Source: Azorinus chamasolen
Lineage: Eukaryota > Mollusca > Bivalvia > Cardiida > Solecurtidae
Direction of reading: 5' to 3'
Assembly: GCA_963576725.1 (NCBI GenBank)
Contig: OY755252.1
Span: 58,058,816 to 58,122,815, forward strand
DNA length: 64,000 bases
Position 1 is the stretch's first letter. Every line of letters starts with the position of its first letter. Positions 22,964 to 33,829 of the stretch are shown in pieces. A model generated the notes under the pieces. That model saw nothing but the letters and a program-made list of their open reading frames with translations, searched no databases and was not told where the DNA came from. The position numbers were made by a program, and so were the translations under genes.

Positions 22964-24919
22964 CTAGAAGTTTGTTTTTGTCACAAAAACAGATGTCTCC
23001 CCTTCCATCCTCTTTCCAATACACAAGTGTAATATCTAACTCAAAAGTGATAAGGGTCTAATTCTAAGTCATCAGGGGCAACAAGTCCAACGTTATCAGG
23101 AGGAGACATTCTTCAAACAACCCAGGTACACAACAACTAATGCTGTTCAACATTCATGTGAAGTTTGATGATTCTATCCCTACTGATTTCAAAGATACGC
23201 AAGCCACAACGTTTCTCTAATTCTAAGTAATCATATTAGGGGCAATAACTCAACAATTATCAGGAAAAGACGATTCAGAAAACTCAGGTACACAACAACT
23301 CATGCTGCTCAACGTTCCTGTGAAGGTTGGTGACTCTGGCCCTAGTGGTTTCAGAGTTATGCATGACACTAAGATTGGCTAAATTCAAGTCATCAGGGTC
23401 AATAACTGCAAAATTATCAGGAGGAGATAATTCAAATACTCCAGGTACACAACAACACATGCTGGTCATCATTCCTGTGAAGTTTGGTGCTTCTATCCTT
23501 ACTGGTTTCAAAGATACGCATGGCACAAAGTTTTTCTAATTTTAAGTAATCATTTTAGAGACAATAACTCAACAATTATCAGGGGGAGACCATTCAAAAA
23601 CTCCAGGTGCACAACAACTCATGCTGTTCAACATTCCTGTGAAGTTTGGTGACTCTAGCACTAGCGGTTTCAGAGATATCCACGGCACTGAGTAAAGTTT
23701 GTCTAACTTTAGGTCACCAGGGCAGTAAATCACAAGTTAAAACGGTCAAAAAAGTCAAGTGCAAAACAATTCATGTTATTGAACAATTCTGTGAAGTTTG
23801 GTCACTCTAGCCGTACTGGTTTCAGAGATACCGCGACATAATGTTTGTATTAATTTAGTGTTCATATCAGGAGGATACGATTCAAAAACGCATGGTGCAC
23901 AACAACTCTTGCTGGTGCACGCTCCTGTGAAGTTTGGTGACTCTACTACTAGTGGTTTCAGAGATACGCGCGACACAAGGTAAAGTTTCACTTACTTTAA
24001 GTCATAAGGGGCAGTAACTCCAAAGGTATCCGGGGAGACAATGAAAACCCCCAGGTGCACAATAATTTATGCTGATGAACATTCCTGTGAAGTTTGGTGA
24101 CTCTAGCCCTACTGGTTTCAGAGATACGCGCAGCACAAAGTTTCTCTAATTTTAAGTTATCATATCAGGGGCAATAACTCCAAATCTAAAACTCCCAGGT
24201 GCACAACAACTCATACTGGTCAACATTCCTGTGAAGTTTGGTGACTCTAGCCGTACTGGTGACAGATATACCCGCGACACAAGGTTTGTATAAATTTAAG
24301 TGTTCATATCGGGGCAATAACTTAACACTTATCAGGGGAAGACAATTCAAAAGCCCCAGGTGCACAACAACTCATGCTGGTGAACATTTCTGTGAATTTT
24401 GGTGACACTAGGCCTAGTGGTTTCGGAGATATGCGCGACACTAAGTAAAGTTTCCTAATTTTAAATCATATGGGATGGTAACTAAAAAGTTAACAGGGGT
24501 AGACAGTTCAAAACCCCCATGTACAAAACAACTCATTCTAGTGAACAATCCTGTGACGTTTAGTGACTCTAGCCGTACTGGTTTCAAAAATACGCGCGAC
24601 ACAAAGTTGGTATAAATTTAAGCGTTTATATCAGGGACAATAACTCAACAATTATCAGGGGGATACAATTAAAAAAAATCCAGGTGCATAACTCATGCTG
24701 GTTAAAATTCCTGTGAAGTTTGGTGACACTCATAATAGTCGATTCAGTTTTTCTAATTTTAAGTCATCAGATTCCTGTGAAGTTTGGTGCCTCTAGCCCT
24801 ACTGGTTTTTACGCACCCTACAAGTTTGTGACGGACAGACACACAAACGGACGGACGGACGGACAGACAGACAACTCTGGCAAAAACAATATGTCTCCCC
24901 ATAAAAGGGGAGACATAAT
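22964..24919 (-). mobile_element. Pearl-like non-autonomous rolling-circle element, copy 2 (inverted)
   Basis: It has the same termini as the 11.5-kb copy: on the minus strand it begins ATTATGTCTCCCC near 24919, with the (GGAC)n tract at 24848-24872, and ends with hairpin GTTTTTG..CAAAAAC and CTAG at 22967-22964 followed by T. The core is longer, about 11 degenerate units of roughly 140-165 bp (phase marks near 23188, 23350, 23507, 23668, 23820, 23955, 24115, 24262, 24420, 24580). Unit divergence and indels suggest an older copy. Confidence 0.75.
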
Positions 24920-25204
24920 TATAGCGAACCAACCGTTACGAAGGCACCGTTCTCAATAGCCTGACTGGCGTTACGGCTGAGACACGAACAGTCGAATGAA
25001 CGGACAGACTAATGCATTGATGGTTGGAGCACGCAAATATCATACACACGACTACATTTGCTGATACATAATAGATGAATACACAAACTACACAAGCTTT
25101 AAAGGCTATAAAATATATTTACAAGACTAGTGACAACAGACCTAACACGCACAACATACATACATGTACCTACATACCTTCCTAACTTCTCACCCGCTAA
25201 CCAA

Positions 25205-25292
25205 GACCTGACTCGCATTTGCTAACAGTTTTGATCCAGATGCGACAGCGACTTACTGGACTTACTCAAAACCCAAGCTGTTTGACAATAAG
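25205..25292. mobile_element. Family B core remnant
   Basis: TTTGATCCAGATGCGACAGCGA..CAAGCTGTTTGAC is a decayed B-type palindrome with no terminal sequences left. Confidence 0.5.
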
Positions 25293-26017
25293 TCAACAGT
25301 TTCTAAAACGGTTTGGTCAAAACAAAAGTAATAAATTAGAACAACCCCCTAATTATATTTATCTTTGATCAATTAAACGTCCGGAAACCATTAACCTTTA
25401 CCTTTAGTAACACCGACCTTGAACATTGAGCCTCCATGTCACTCCATGTCACTCGCTCATATCATGCATTATATCATGTATCACATAAGTCAGGCAGCAA
25501 ACGCACGCACGCATGCATGCACGTGCACAAAACCTTCATTTAGTATATTAGATGTGGAAACAACTTTTAACAATTGTTCTAATGTCCATACAAACGGAAA
25601 ATTTGACGCCAATCAATATTATGACAATCATGTACCCATATCTAATAACCAGACTTTCCCTCGACAAATCAGTTTTCAATTAGAATAATAAATATAGTAC
25701 ATTTCTCATCCCCCGCTTTAAATGTGTCTGCTAAAATTAGCACGTTTGAAAACTTCCGGTAAAACTTTGGAGGAACTCGACCAAGAGACATGATACAAGC
25801 ATTTGAAAAAACTGTTACTAAAAGTTAAACAGCTAAGCTCCTTATGAGATACTTAATTACTCAGTGCCTCTTCTGGCTCCCAATCTGTTTACAAATGCAA
25901 ATCAGGTCGCGGTCAGCGGACTATTGGTTAATAACATGTTTCAACGAAAATCATTGTTTCAACCGTAGCGCCAACATCTAAGTTAGCGGTGTGTCTGTTG
26001 CTGGCAGATGACTTATT

Positions 26018-26095
26018 AATCTATACAAACTGTTTGGATCCAGATGAAACGCCGAGTAGCTCGGTGTCTCATCAGGATCCAAACTATTTGGTGCC
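26018..26095. mobile_element. Family B core palindrome
   Basis: CAAACTGTTTGGATCC..ACGCCGAGTAGCTCGGTGTC..GGATCCAAACTATTTG; the arms pair with few mismatches. The ends are lost. Confidence 0.7.
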
Positions 26096-26368
26096 ATGAC
26101 CATGTTGTCGGAAGAAAATACGAGATGATATATCAGATATGGTAACTGAAGTTGATAACAATTGCTAAACAGACAAAAGGTGAAGAACAACCATGCTTTA
26201 AAATGAATGCAATACAATAAATAGAATATATCGGCCTATTAACAATGAATAATTTCAATTTAAATACAAAAATGAAAACAAAATACAGTTACGCCATTCT
26301 AAAACGTCTGCTCTAACTGGCACGTTGTATGTAATTCCCATCTGTGTCAAAACATAATACTACATGTA

Positions 26369-26446
26369 GTATCAAACAGCTTTGATCCTAACCAGATGCC
26401 TAGATATCATGATACTCGGCATTTCGTCGGGATTCAAACAGTTTGC
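26369..26446. mobile_element. Family B core remnant
   Basis: AACAGCTTTGATCC and GGATTCAAACAGTTTGC flank a GATGCC..GGCATTTCG hairpin. Confidence 0.6.
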
Positions 26447-26675
26447 AGATTGCAATTACAATAACAGATCAGCCATTGACAACACACAGGGCCAAAGAAT
26501 AAACCTGATTCAGTTCTAAGTGTGCCGAAATATTATTTACTATCAATGATGATGAAGCAAACCTTAAGAACATCATAAAGACAGTCATCTTATGTAAATG
26601 ATTTTCTTCAGCTAGAACTCTTTTTGTTAAAACTTTTTAATGGTCAAATTTCTATTCGTGGTAGGGGTGCGAGCA

Positions 26676-27533
26676 TCATATTTGATTAATTTTGCCTTTA
26701 GCCTCAGAAACAAACCGACGCATACCATACAGTCGTGTTTCACTATCTTCGATGACATTTCGGAGGTCAATTGCTACTTGAGTTTCCTCTTGTTTTTTGA
26801 GGGTGAAAAGCTTGTATGCATCAACGCAAACGGAGAAAACGTTGAGTCCTAAATACATTTTACTGATGCATTTTGCTGTTTTACCGCCCTTAGATACACA
26901 TTGTTTCACTTTAACGATGCATTTTGCTGCTTTAGCGCCCTTATATCTTACTGCATTTTGAATTTCGGTTAACAATACCGGTGCATCTTTATAGATACTA
27001 CGCAAACCTTGTCCAATTTTCACAACACGGACAAGTTTATCAATGCAAGTCTGGTCGGAAACACTCTCACTAATAGTTGAACTATGTCTTCTGATTTCTG
27101 CGCAAGAATAGAAGATGACCTCCATAGTTCTAATTGTTGCCTCCATCTCTTTAAACCGTTTCAGGATAGTTTCTTGTTTACTTATGCTCGTGTCCGTTAA
27201 GTCTGAAATCTCCTTGTTGAAATCCTTAGAAAACATTGACCAATCCATAAACACTGGCTGCCTTGGATCCCATTGTCAACACAAATGATAAGGGCGATCC
27301 TAGATAATGCCGAGTAAACCAGCCGTACTTATAGCCAGATATTTCCATTTGTTGCTAAGTTGCTTTTTATTTTGTTCTGATCTTAGCTGGGTAATAGAGC
27401 GTTGGCACTCTCTAATGTCTATCAGCAATTTCTGAATTGCGGCCTCATTCGTTTCATAAATGGATAGGTGTACAATGAATGTAGTTTTCAGTTTTGAAAA
27501 TGACATCACTCCAACGTTACAAAACGTATATGT
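26676..27533 (-). pseudogene. Broken paralogue of the ApoL-like large exon
   Basis: The N-terminal part (27506-27303) matches the intact gene in MSFS..., SYETN and RSEQNK..L motifs, then hits a stop at 27300. The hydrophobic hairpin continues in a second frame across about 27315-27225, and the rest (27254 to 26676: KEISD.T, DAYKL, FVSEAK) lies in a third frame, so at least two frameshifts separate them. The position matching the intact splice acceptor reads CAT instead of TAG, and no counterparts of exons 1 and 2 are visible before duplication copy B begins at 27719. The Lys/Ala repeat has about two units instead of four. It is called a pseudogene with good confidence. Confidence 0.7.
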
Positions 27534-27890
27534 CGAATATGAAAAATAACAAAACATATATTGAAACGCACAGGCAGTGCAAATGACGCCATAAATACAA
27601 CCCGTCATTCTGTTAAACAAGAAGCTCTAATCACCATGGTTTTTCACGTCTATAAAACACAATTTGACAAACGATCTTTTGCCAATAAATGGAACAGGAT
27701 GTTCCAGTACGAAAATAAATTATTGTTATTGGTTATTTCAGATCATTATTGTCATTATGATTACTTTTGATCTGGAATATTTGGAGAATAAAGTCAGATA
27801 TTGGCAGAGACAGTTTTGTAGCTCCTCCATAAACTCCAAACCTAAGAATATACAGTGAAACCCCGAAAATCCACGTTGGGCGCCATTTTC

Positions 27891-28123
27891 AGTCTGTCTG
27901 TTTGTCTGTCTGTCGTTATGTCTATATGTCTATCTGGTCTGTTTCTCTCTCAGTGTGTCTCTATCTGTGTGTCTCTCTTTGTCTCTCTCCTCTCTGTCGC
28001 TTTCTCTCTGTGATTGTCTCCCTCTCTGTCTCTCTCTGTGTCTGTCTCCCTCTCTGCCTGTCTCTGTCTGTCTATATCTCTTTCTCTCTCACTTAATATT
28101 TCTCAAACCCTCTCTCTCACGCG
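27891..28123. repeat. CT/GT-rich microsatellite tract (duplication B, left)
   Basis: This is the counterpart of 12875-13140, shorter by some tens of bases. Open frames of 60-100 codons here are repeat translations. Confidence 0.9.
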
Positions 28124-28249
28124 CTCTCTTTCTTTCGATCCTTGTAGAAACTATAGAATCGGATCTATTATATGTTCACAGCAACATAACAGACCCTGAT
28201 AATACCCACGGAACCAAGCTCTATCCTGTTTGCAAAGGCTTAATCATTA

Positions 28250-28478
28250 AACTCATATAAATGTGTTTTCGCGCATTTGCAAACAGAGAAGACCCAGATC
28301 AGACGGCTCCTACAGGATCCATCAGATAATGGTCTGCTCTGTTTGCTAATGGGATTTGAAATATATTTTCGTTTACATTCTAAATTAGCTACAGTGTTCC
28401 TTCTTCCATATTAGATTATAACAATTTTGTCCATGAATATTCATTGAAATTTGGAATAAATTTAGAACAGGGAAAGGG
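28250..28478. mobile_element. Family D MITE (D6, duplication B)
   Basis: This is the orthologue of D5, with tip GCTCCTACAGGATCC. Confidence 0.75.
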
Positions 28479-28753
28479 TTAAATAGCATTTACATGAAGA
28501 GAAGGGTTAAGATATGTGACTTTCTCAAGTTTGAATATTTCTCTCTATGCGGTATGCAATTTCTCTTTAACTTCACCATGAGTAAAATGTGACAAAATCA
28601 GCCTTCGTGACATTCAAACGTAGACCCAAAATTTTAACCGCCTCGTCTGATTTGGGTCTGCACTGTTTGACACACTCGAGTATCCGAGTATCTTCAGTTT
28701 TTTTATATGCAGCCTAACACTATCTTCACTTATTAGATGTCGTGTGAGTTTAA

Positions 28754-28994
28754 CCCTTTCACCGCCAATGTTGCAAAATATGCACCACGACAAATAGTGC
28801 AGTCCCAGATCAGACGCCGCCTATTCAAGGCGGCGTCTGATCAGGGACTTCACTTTTTGTCTCAATCTCTATTTCCATATCTGTGCATTTTTTCCTTTGA
28901 AATTTGCATTTATTTATATCATGTCCTTATCGTACAGTATGATTTAACAAACATTGGATTGTAGACGACAATTAGAAATTTGGCGCCGAAAGGG
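28754..28994. mobile_element. TTAA-bounded MITE, family A (A6, duplication B)
   Basis: This is the orthologous copy of A5 in duplication B. Both TTAA targets are intact and the ends match CCCTTTC..GAAAGGG exactly. Confidence 0.9.
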
Positions 28995-29035
28995 TTAACC
29001 TGGTTATACACTGAACATACACAGAATTTATTAAC

Positions 29036-29394
29036 ACTGGTCCCTCTCTACAACGACACCCTTTGGGATACGAATATTGTATGTGTTGTTTAGAGGGAGT
29101 TGTTATAGGGAGGGAAATCAAACATAATTAGCTTGTTTGCAGATCCCCAGATAAGGTGTATTTCGAGAAATAAAACCGTTATGCCTCCATCAAATTCTAT
29201 GTTGTGACCACTCTTCAGAATCGTCACAAAGTGACGATTCTGAAGAGTGGTCACAACATAGGATTTGATGGAGGCATATAGAAACTACGATGGAAAAAAG
29301 TTGTTTCTGGAGCCTTTTTGTTTCGGAAACAGTGACATTCGTTGTTGTAAGGAGGGAATCGTTATTGAGAGGGCCGTTGTAGGGCGGGAGAACT
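29036..29394. mobile_element. Family G MITE, inverted (G4, duplication B)
   Basis: This is the orthologue of G2, with the same CTTCAGAATCG arms. Confidence 0.88.
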
Positions 29395-29454
29395 ATTTCG
29401 AACTATGAATTGCTGCAGTACTTAATTTCTTTCGGTTGGTTAGGGATTTTCAAA

Positions 29455-30073
29455 AACTATTGACTGAGTGACAAACAAAATTGACCCGGAACTGACACCA
29501 AGTTATAAACGACGTCTGGTATGGACCAAAGCAGCTTACAATAGATATTCAGGTGCCGCTTGAACTATTGACTGAGTGACAAAGGAATTTGGCCCGGAAC
29601 TGACGCCGAGTTGTACATGTACACGATATCTGGTGTGGACCAAAGCAGCTTACAATAGTATGCCGCTTTAACTATTGACTGAGTGACAAAGGAATTCGGC
29701 CCGGAACTGTCGCCGAGTTGTACATGTTCACGACGCTTGGTTTGGACCAAAGCAGCTTACAATAGATATTTAGGTGCCGCTTTAACTATTGACTGAGGGA
29801 CAAAGGAATTCGACTCGGAACTGATGCAGAGTTTTACACGACGTCTGGTATGGCCAAAGCAGCTTACAATAGATATCCAGGTGCTGCTTTAACTATAGAC
29901 TGAGTGACAAAGGAATTCGACTCGGAACTGATGCATAGTTAATATACACGACGTCTGGTGTGGACCAAAGCTGCTTACAATAGATATTCAGGTGCCGCGT
30001 TAACTATACACTGAGTGACAAAGGAATTCGGCCCGGAACTGACGCCGAGTTGTACATGTACACGACGCCTGGG
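29455..30073. repeat. 111-bp minisatellite, about 5.7 units (duplication B)
   Basis: Units start at 29455, 29563, 29670, 29784, 29891 and 30002. There is one more unit than in copy A, and more divergence between units. Confidence 0.92.
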
Positions 30074-30439
30074 TCCATGCTTATAAAACTTTTTAGTTGA
30101 GTCTGAGTTCGTTCTCAAGCTTCTGATTGATCACATTTGAGTTCTCAAGCGTTTGATTGGTCAGATTTGAGCCAAATCATATCGTTATTAGCTTTGGACA
30201 TTATTTCTATTTTCCAGGGCGTTCTTATAATATGCGTGCTGGTCTGATTTGTTCTGGAGGTGGTGGTATTGTTGTTTTTTATTTGTTTTTGTTTTAAGGC
30301 GGGAATGGGAGTGGGGATGGGGTGTGTGGGGGATGTATGTAATTCGCACTGTAATCTGGACTGTATATACTCTGCTCAAGTGAATTTTGTTTCAATGTTT
30401 GTTCCTAATGTTTATTTCATTTGTTTAAATCTTTCCCTG

Positions 30440-30919
30440 TAAGAGATAACGACACCATGAATATTTATTAACCCAATGTTTATAATGTAAACTGTTCAAG
30501 GAATATGCTTGCTTTGACAAAAACTGTAGAATCAGATCTATCATGTCATAATCAAACATAACAGGTCCCGATTAGACAGCTGCTATAGAGGCCACCTGGT
30601 CTGGGTCTGCTCTGTTTATACATGCGCGAAAAGGGAAAGGGATAATTAACATTACGGTAACATGTAGCTAACATTTAATTAGGTAGAATTAACATTTTCC
30701 ATGTTCTATGTTTATTTCAAATTTCAAAAGTTATAGAATATTCATTGACAAAATAGTTATAATGAAATATGGAAGTTTTTCAGAAATAAAAGAAACAGAT
30801 CTATCAAATTCCCCTAGCAAACAAAGCAAACCCTGATCAGACGGCTTCTATAGGAGCGGTCTGATCTTGATCTACTCTGTTTGCACATGCGGGAAAACAC
30901 GTTTATAAGCGGGAAAGGG
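30440..30919. mobile_element. Two adjacent family D MITEs (duplication B)
   Basis: These are orthologues of 15500-15980 with the same order and ends. Confidence 0.7.
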
Positions 30920-31130
30920 TTAAGAAGAATTAAGGACTTTAGAGATAATGTACATTTAATGTACATTTAATATTTAATGTACATGTATTGTGCATGTCAC
31001 ATAGAAAGCTCTTAGAGGACTTTTCTGCATCATTTTCACCCTGCATCAAGCTGCCACCTCCCTTAAAGACCGATAATTGCACTTATTTTAGTGTTGAAAT
31101 TAGTTTTGTATGTATTATATGTTTGTTGTA

Positions 31131-31339
31131 CAGTAAAGTAAAACTTCGATTATTCGAACACTAAAATACGTATTGTTATCGACCTTTAAGACAGGTGGCA
31201 GCTTAATGCATGGTGAACGTCATGCAGAAAGCTCCTCTAGGAGCTTTCAGCATGACTTTCACCATGCATTAAGCAGCCACCTGCCTAAAAGGGTCTAAAT
31301 TCTTCTGTACCGAAAATTCGGATAATCGAGGTTTTACTG
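31131..31339. mobile_element. TA-flanked MITE, family E (E4, only in duplication B)
   Basis: TA|CAGTAAAGTAAAACTTCGATT..AATCGAGGTTTTACTG|TA, 209 bp. Copy A has the uninterrupted empty site (TTTATTGTATTTAG near 16160), proving both borders and the TA duplication. Tip GCTCCTCTAGGAGC. Confidence 0.97.
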
Positions 31340-31675
31340 TATTTAGTTTTGTATTTGCTTATCGTGTATAGCGGAAACTTATTTAGTCTTGTAAAACAAG
31401 AAAACTATAACATACGATTTATTGTGACTAGATAAACTCCTATCCCATTGTGAAGAAAGTTTCTGCCCAATTTTAAATTCGATTCGATTTTGACTACTTC
31501 CAATTCAATCAAGCTGTTGAGAATCATTTAAAGAGAGTCAGATAGCTTGGATTCTCATGAGCCGATAAAAAACTCGATGTCTCATCTTCATCCATTTTGT
31601 ATTCAACTGCGGGTCAAGTCGCGAATAGCGGGAGGAAGATTATAACCAGAGGTCTAGATAAAATGGGTAAGTTAA

Positions 31676-31917
31676 CCCTTCGCTTGCTATTCACGTCAAT
31701 ATACCTACATGTAAATAGTGAATACCCAGATGAGACAGCTCCTGGAGGAGCTGTCTCATCAGGGTCTGCACTATTTACAAGTTGATTATGCAACCAGTGC
31801 ACTCCACAGCAGTGATTGCACAGCGAAATACTTGTACACAGTGAAGATATATGTAATTATACCACAGGACATGGGTAAAGAAGGAGAAATGTATTTTAAA
31901 ATTCAGCAAGAGAAGGG
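31676..31917. mobile_element. TTAA-bounded MITE, family C (C2, only in duplication B)
   Basis: It has the same 242-bp length and ends as C1, with intact TTAA on both sides. It is absent from duplication A, which instead has MITE G3 a few bases from the corresponding point. Confidence 0.93.
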
Positions 31918-32391
31918 TTAAATTATTGTCAAAAATAACTTCTTTATTTCTCCATCAAATCCTATGTTGTGGCCACTCTTTAGAATCGTCTCTTCGAGGA
32001 TTTGATGGAGAATGGCGATTTTAGCACTTGAGCACATACCTTTATTGTTGCTCTGGGTTATACGATTCGTATAATTTAAAAACTACAGGGGTGTGAAGGT
32101 GGGTGGGAACTAGATATTCCTTGATAAATACTGGTGGTATCAACTTTCAAATGCTTAGTGTCACTCAGTGATATTTTAATGGTTAAGTAACTCGTTCTGA
32201 TTATGAGTTTGTGCAAAAGAATAATTCCCCGGGTCTAGTTAACCTATATTTTGCTGATATACATTTCGCAATGAGATTATAACATGAACCATGACATGTC
32301 TGCTTTTTATGCTAGATAAAAGAACTGTTTCCAGGTGAGAGTGGGCCATTACAACCAGATGTTGTACTAGTCCTTCTCGGAAACCATCTAT

Positions 32392-32392
32392 G

Positions 32393-32432
<40 letters not shown>

Positions 32433-32473
32433 ATTCTTTCTACCCCTCTCTTTCCCTCTCTGTATGTATCTCA

Positions 32474-32514
<41 letters not shown>

Positions 32515-32612
32515 TGTCTTGTCTCTGCCTGTATATCTGTCTGTCTCGCTGTCTGTCTCTCTCTGTTTCTCTGTCTGTCTGTCTCTTGTCTTTCTCTCTT
32601 TCACTTTCTCTC
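32392..32612. repeat. (CT)n microsatellite (duplication B, right)
   Basis: This is the counterpart of 17336-17560 with shorter CT runs, as expected from slippage since the duplication. Confidence 0.95.
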
Positions 32613-33040
32613 ACGCTTCGGTGGTCGCACTGAGGTATCAACGTATACTAAACAGTATAAAGTGATAATTTTATAGTACAAGTGATAATTTTATAGTTAA
32701 GGGGAAGAAACCCGTTTAGTGTTGTATGGTTATGGTTTTGTTCGAGGGAAATAACTCTTCATGTCTTAGCTAATCGTAATCGTGACATAATTTTCTATTC
32801 AAACAGCTTGAATCCAGTGGAGACACCGAAAAACTCGTCATCTGATCGGAACCCAAGCTGGTTGACACTTGGCAAAACGTTTCTTAGGAGCTTGTATTAT
32901 AATATTTGACCAATATGTTCTCAGAAGCTTGATAAGATCGAAAGTGGTTAAAATTGTACAGATCCAAATTCATAATTTTCGCACAGTCGGATAAAAGTGA
33001 AAATATTATTGCCGTGCCCATGATCGTAAATCTTGTACTA

Positions 33041-33242
33041 CATAACCTCTCCTAAGTGGCCATCCATTTATTGGCCACATGATTCTAAAACGCAGGTGGT
33101 TGCTTCATGCAGGGCAAAAGTAATGCAGAAAGCTCCTATAGGAGCTTTCTGCATTACTTTTGACCTGCATAAAGCTACCACCTGTCGTACAGACCCATAG
33201 GTATACATCCTGTTTTATGGCAACTTAAGACAAGTTTTACTG
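33041..33242. mobile_element. Family E MITE (E5, duplication B)
   Basis: This is the orthologue of E3. The inner palindrome extends further than in A (AAAAGTAATGC..GCATTACTTTT), so copy A or B has changed one arm. Confidence 0.85.
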
Positions 33243-33829
33243 TACTCAGATAATCGAGTTTTAAGCTATTGTTAAATTCTCAGACCTGCCAACAATAAGA
33301 CTACAAAGCTACATTGCACACAGTTTCTAACCATTTACATCATGAATGTTCATGTAAGAAATAATGGCCTGGTGAATTTTAATTACACATATATTTCAAA
33401 TGACATATTAGCACAGAATTCTTTTTACAATAGTTGAAACTACATACTCAGAACTATAGGATCTGTTTTTATTCAAAACTGAACCATTTTAAAATGTTCA
33501 TGTGTGGTGAATTCTCCTTTTCAATAGATTTTATCAAAGAGGTTGGGTCTAAAAATAGTCTACGACGGAAAAGGACAAAAGAAAGCCGTTAACCCTTTAC
33601 ACCATGTTCGCGTATTTGAACACCTTAGCAAACAGAGTAAACCATGATCAGACGACTCCTGTCTGAATCGTCTGATCTTATGCTGCTCTGTTACAGATCT
33701 GAGTGTTTACATGCAATTATAAATATTTATTAGTGATATTGATATGCCTTGGCATTTTCCCATGGATTTGCACTGACTCGGAACTTTGAGTAATAACATA
33801 ACAATAGAAGTCAAACAGTAGCTTCAGTA

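Larger units (their letters stand above)
24920..26675. other. AT-rich interval with family B remnants
   Basis: No gene is seen. It holds three B cores (25205, 26018, 26369) and a short CGCACGCACGCATGCATGCACG tract near 25500. Confidence 0.5.
27719..33390. repeat. Segmental duplication, copy B
   Basis: It is a direct-orientation copy of 12703-18270 at high identity. Differences include an inserted 209-bp TA-flanked MITE at 31131, MITE C2 at 31676 where copy A has MITE G3 a few bases away, about 85 extra bases near 30297-30390, shorter CT tracts and one more minisatellite unit. The left edge follows the ApoL pseudogene; the right edge fades near 33390. Confidence 0.9.
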
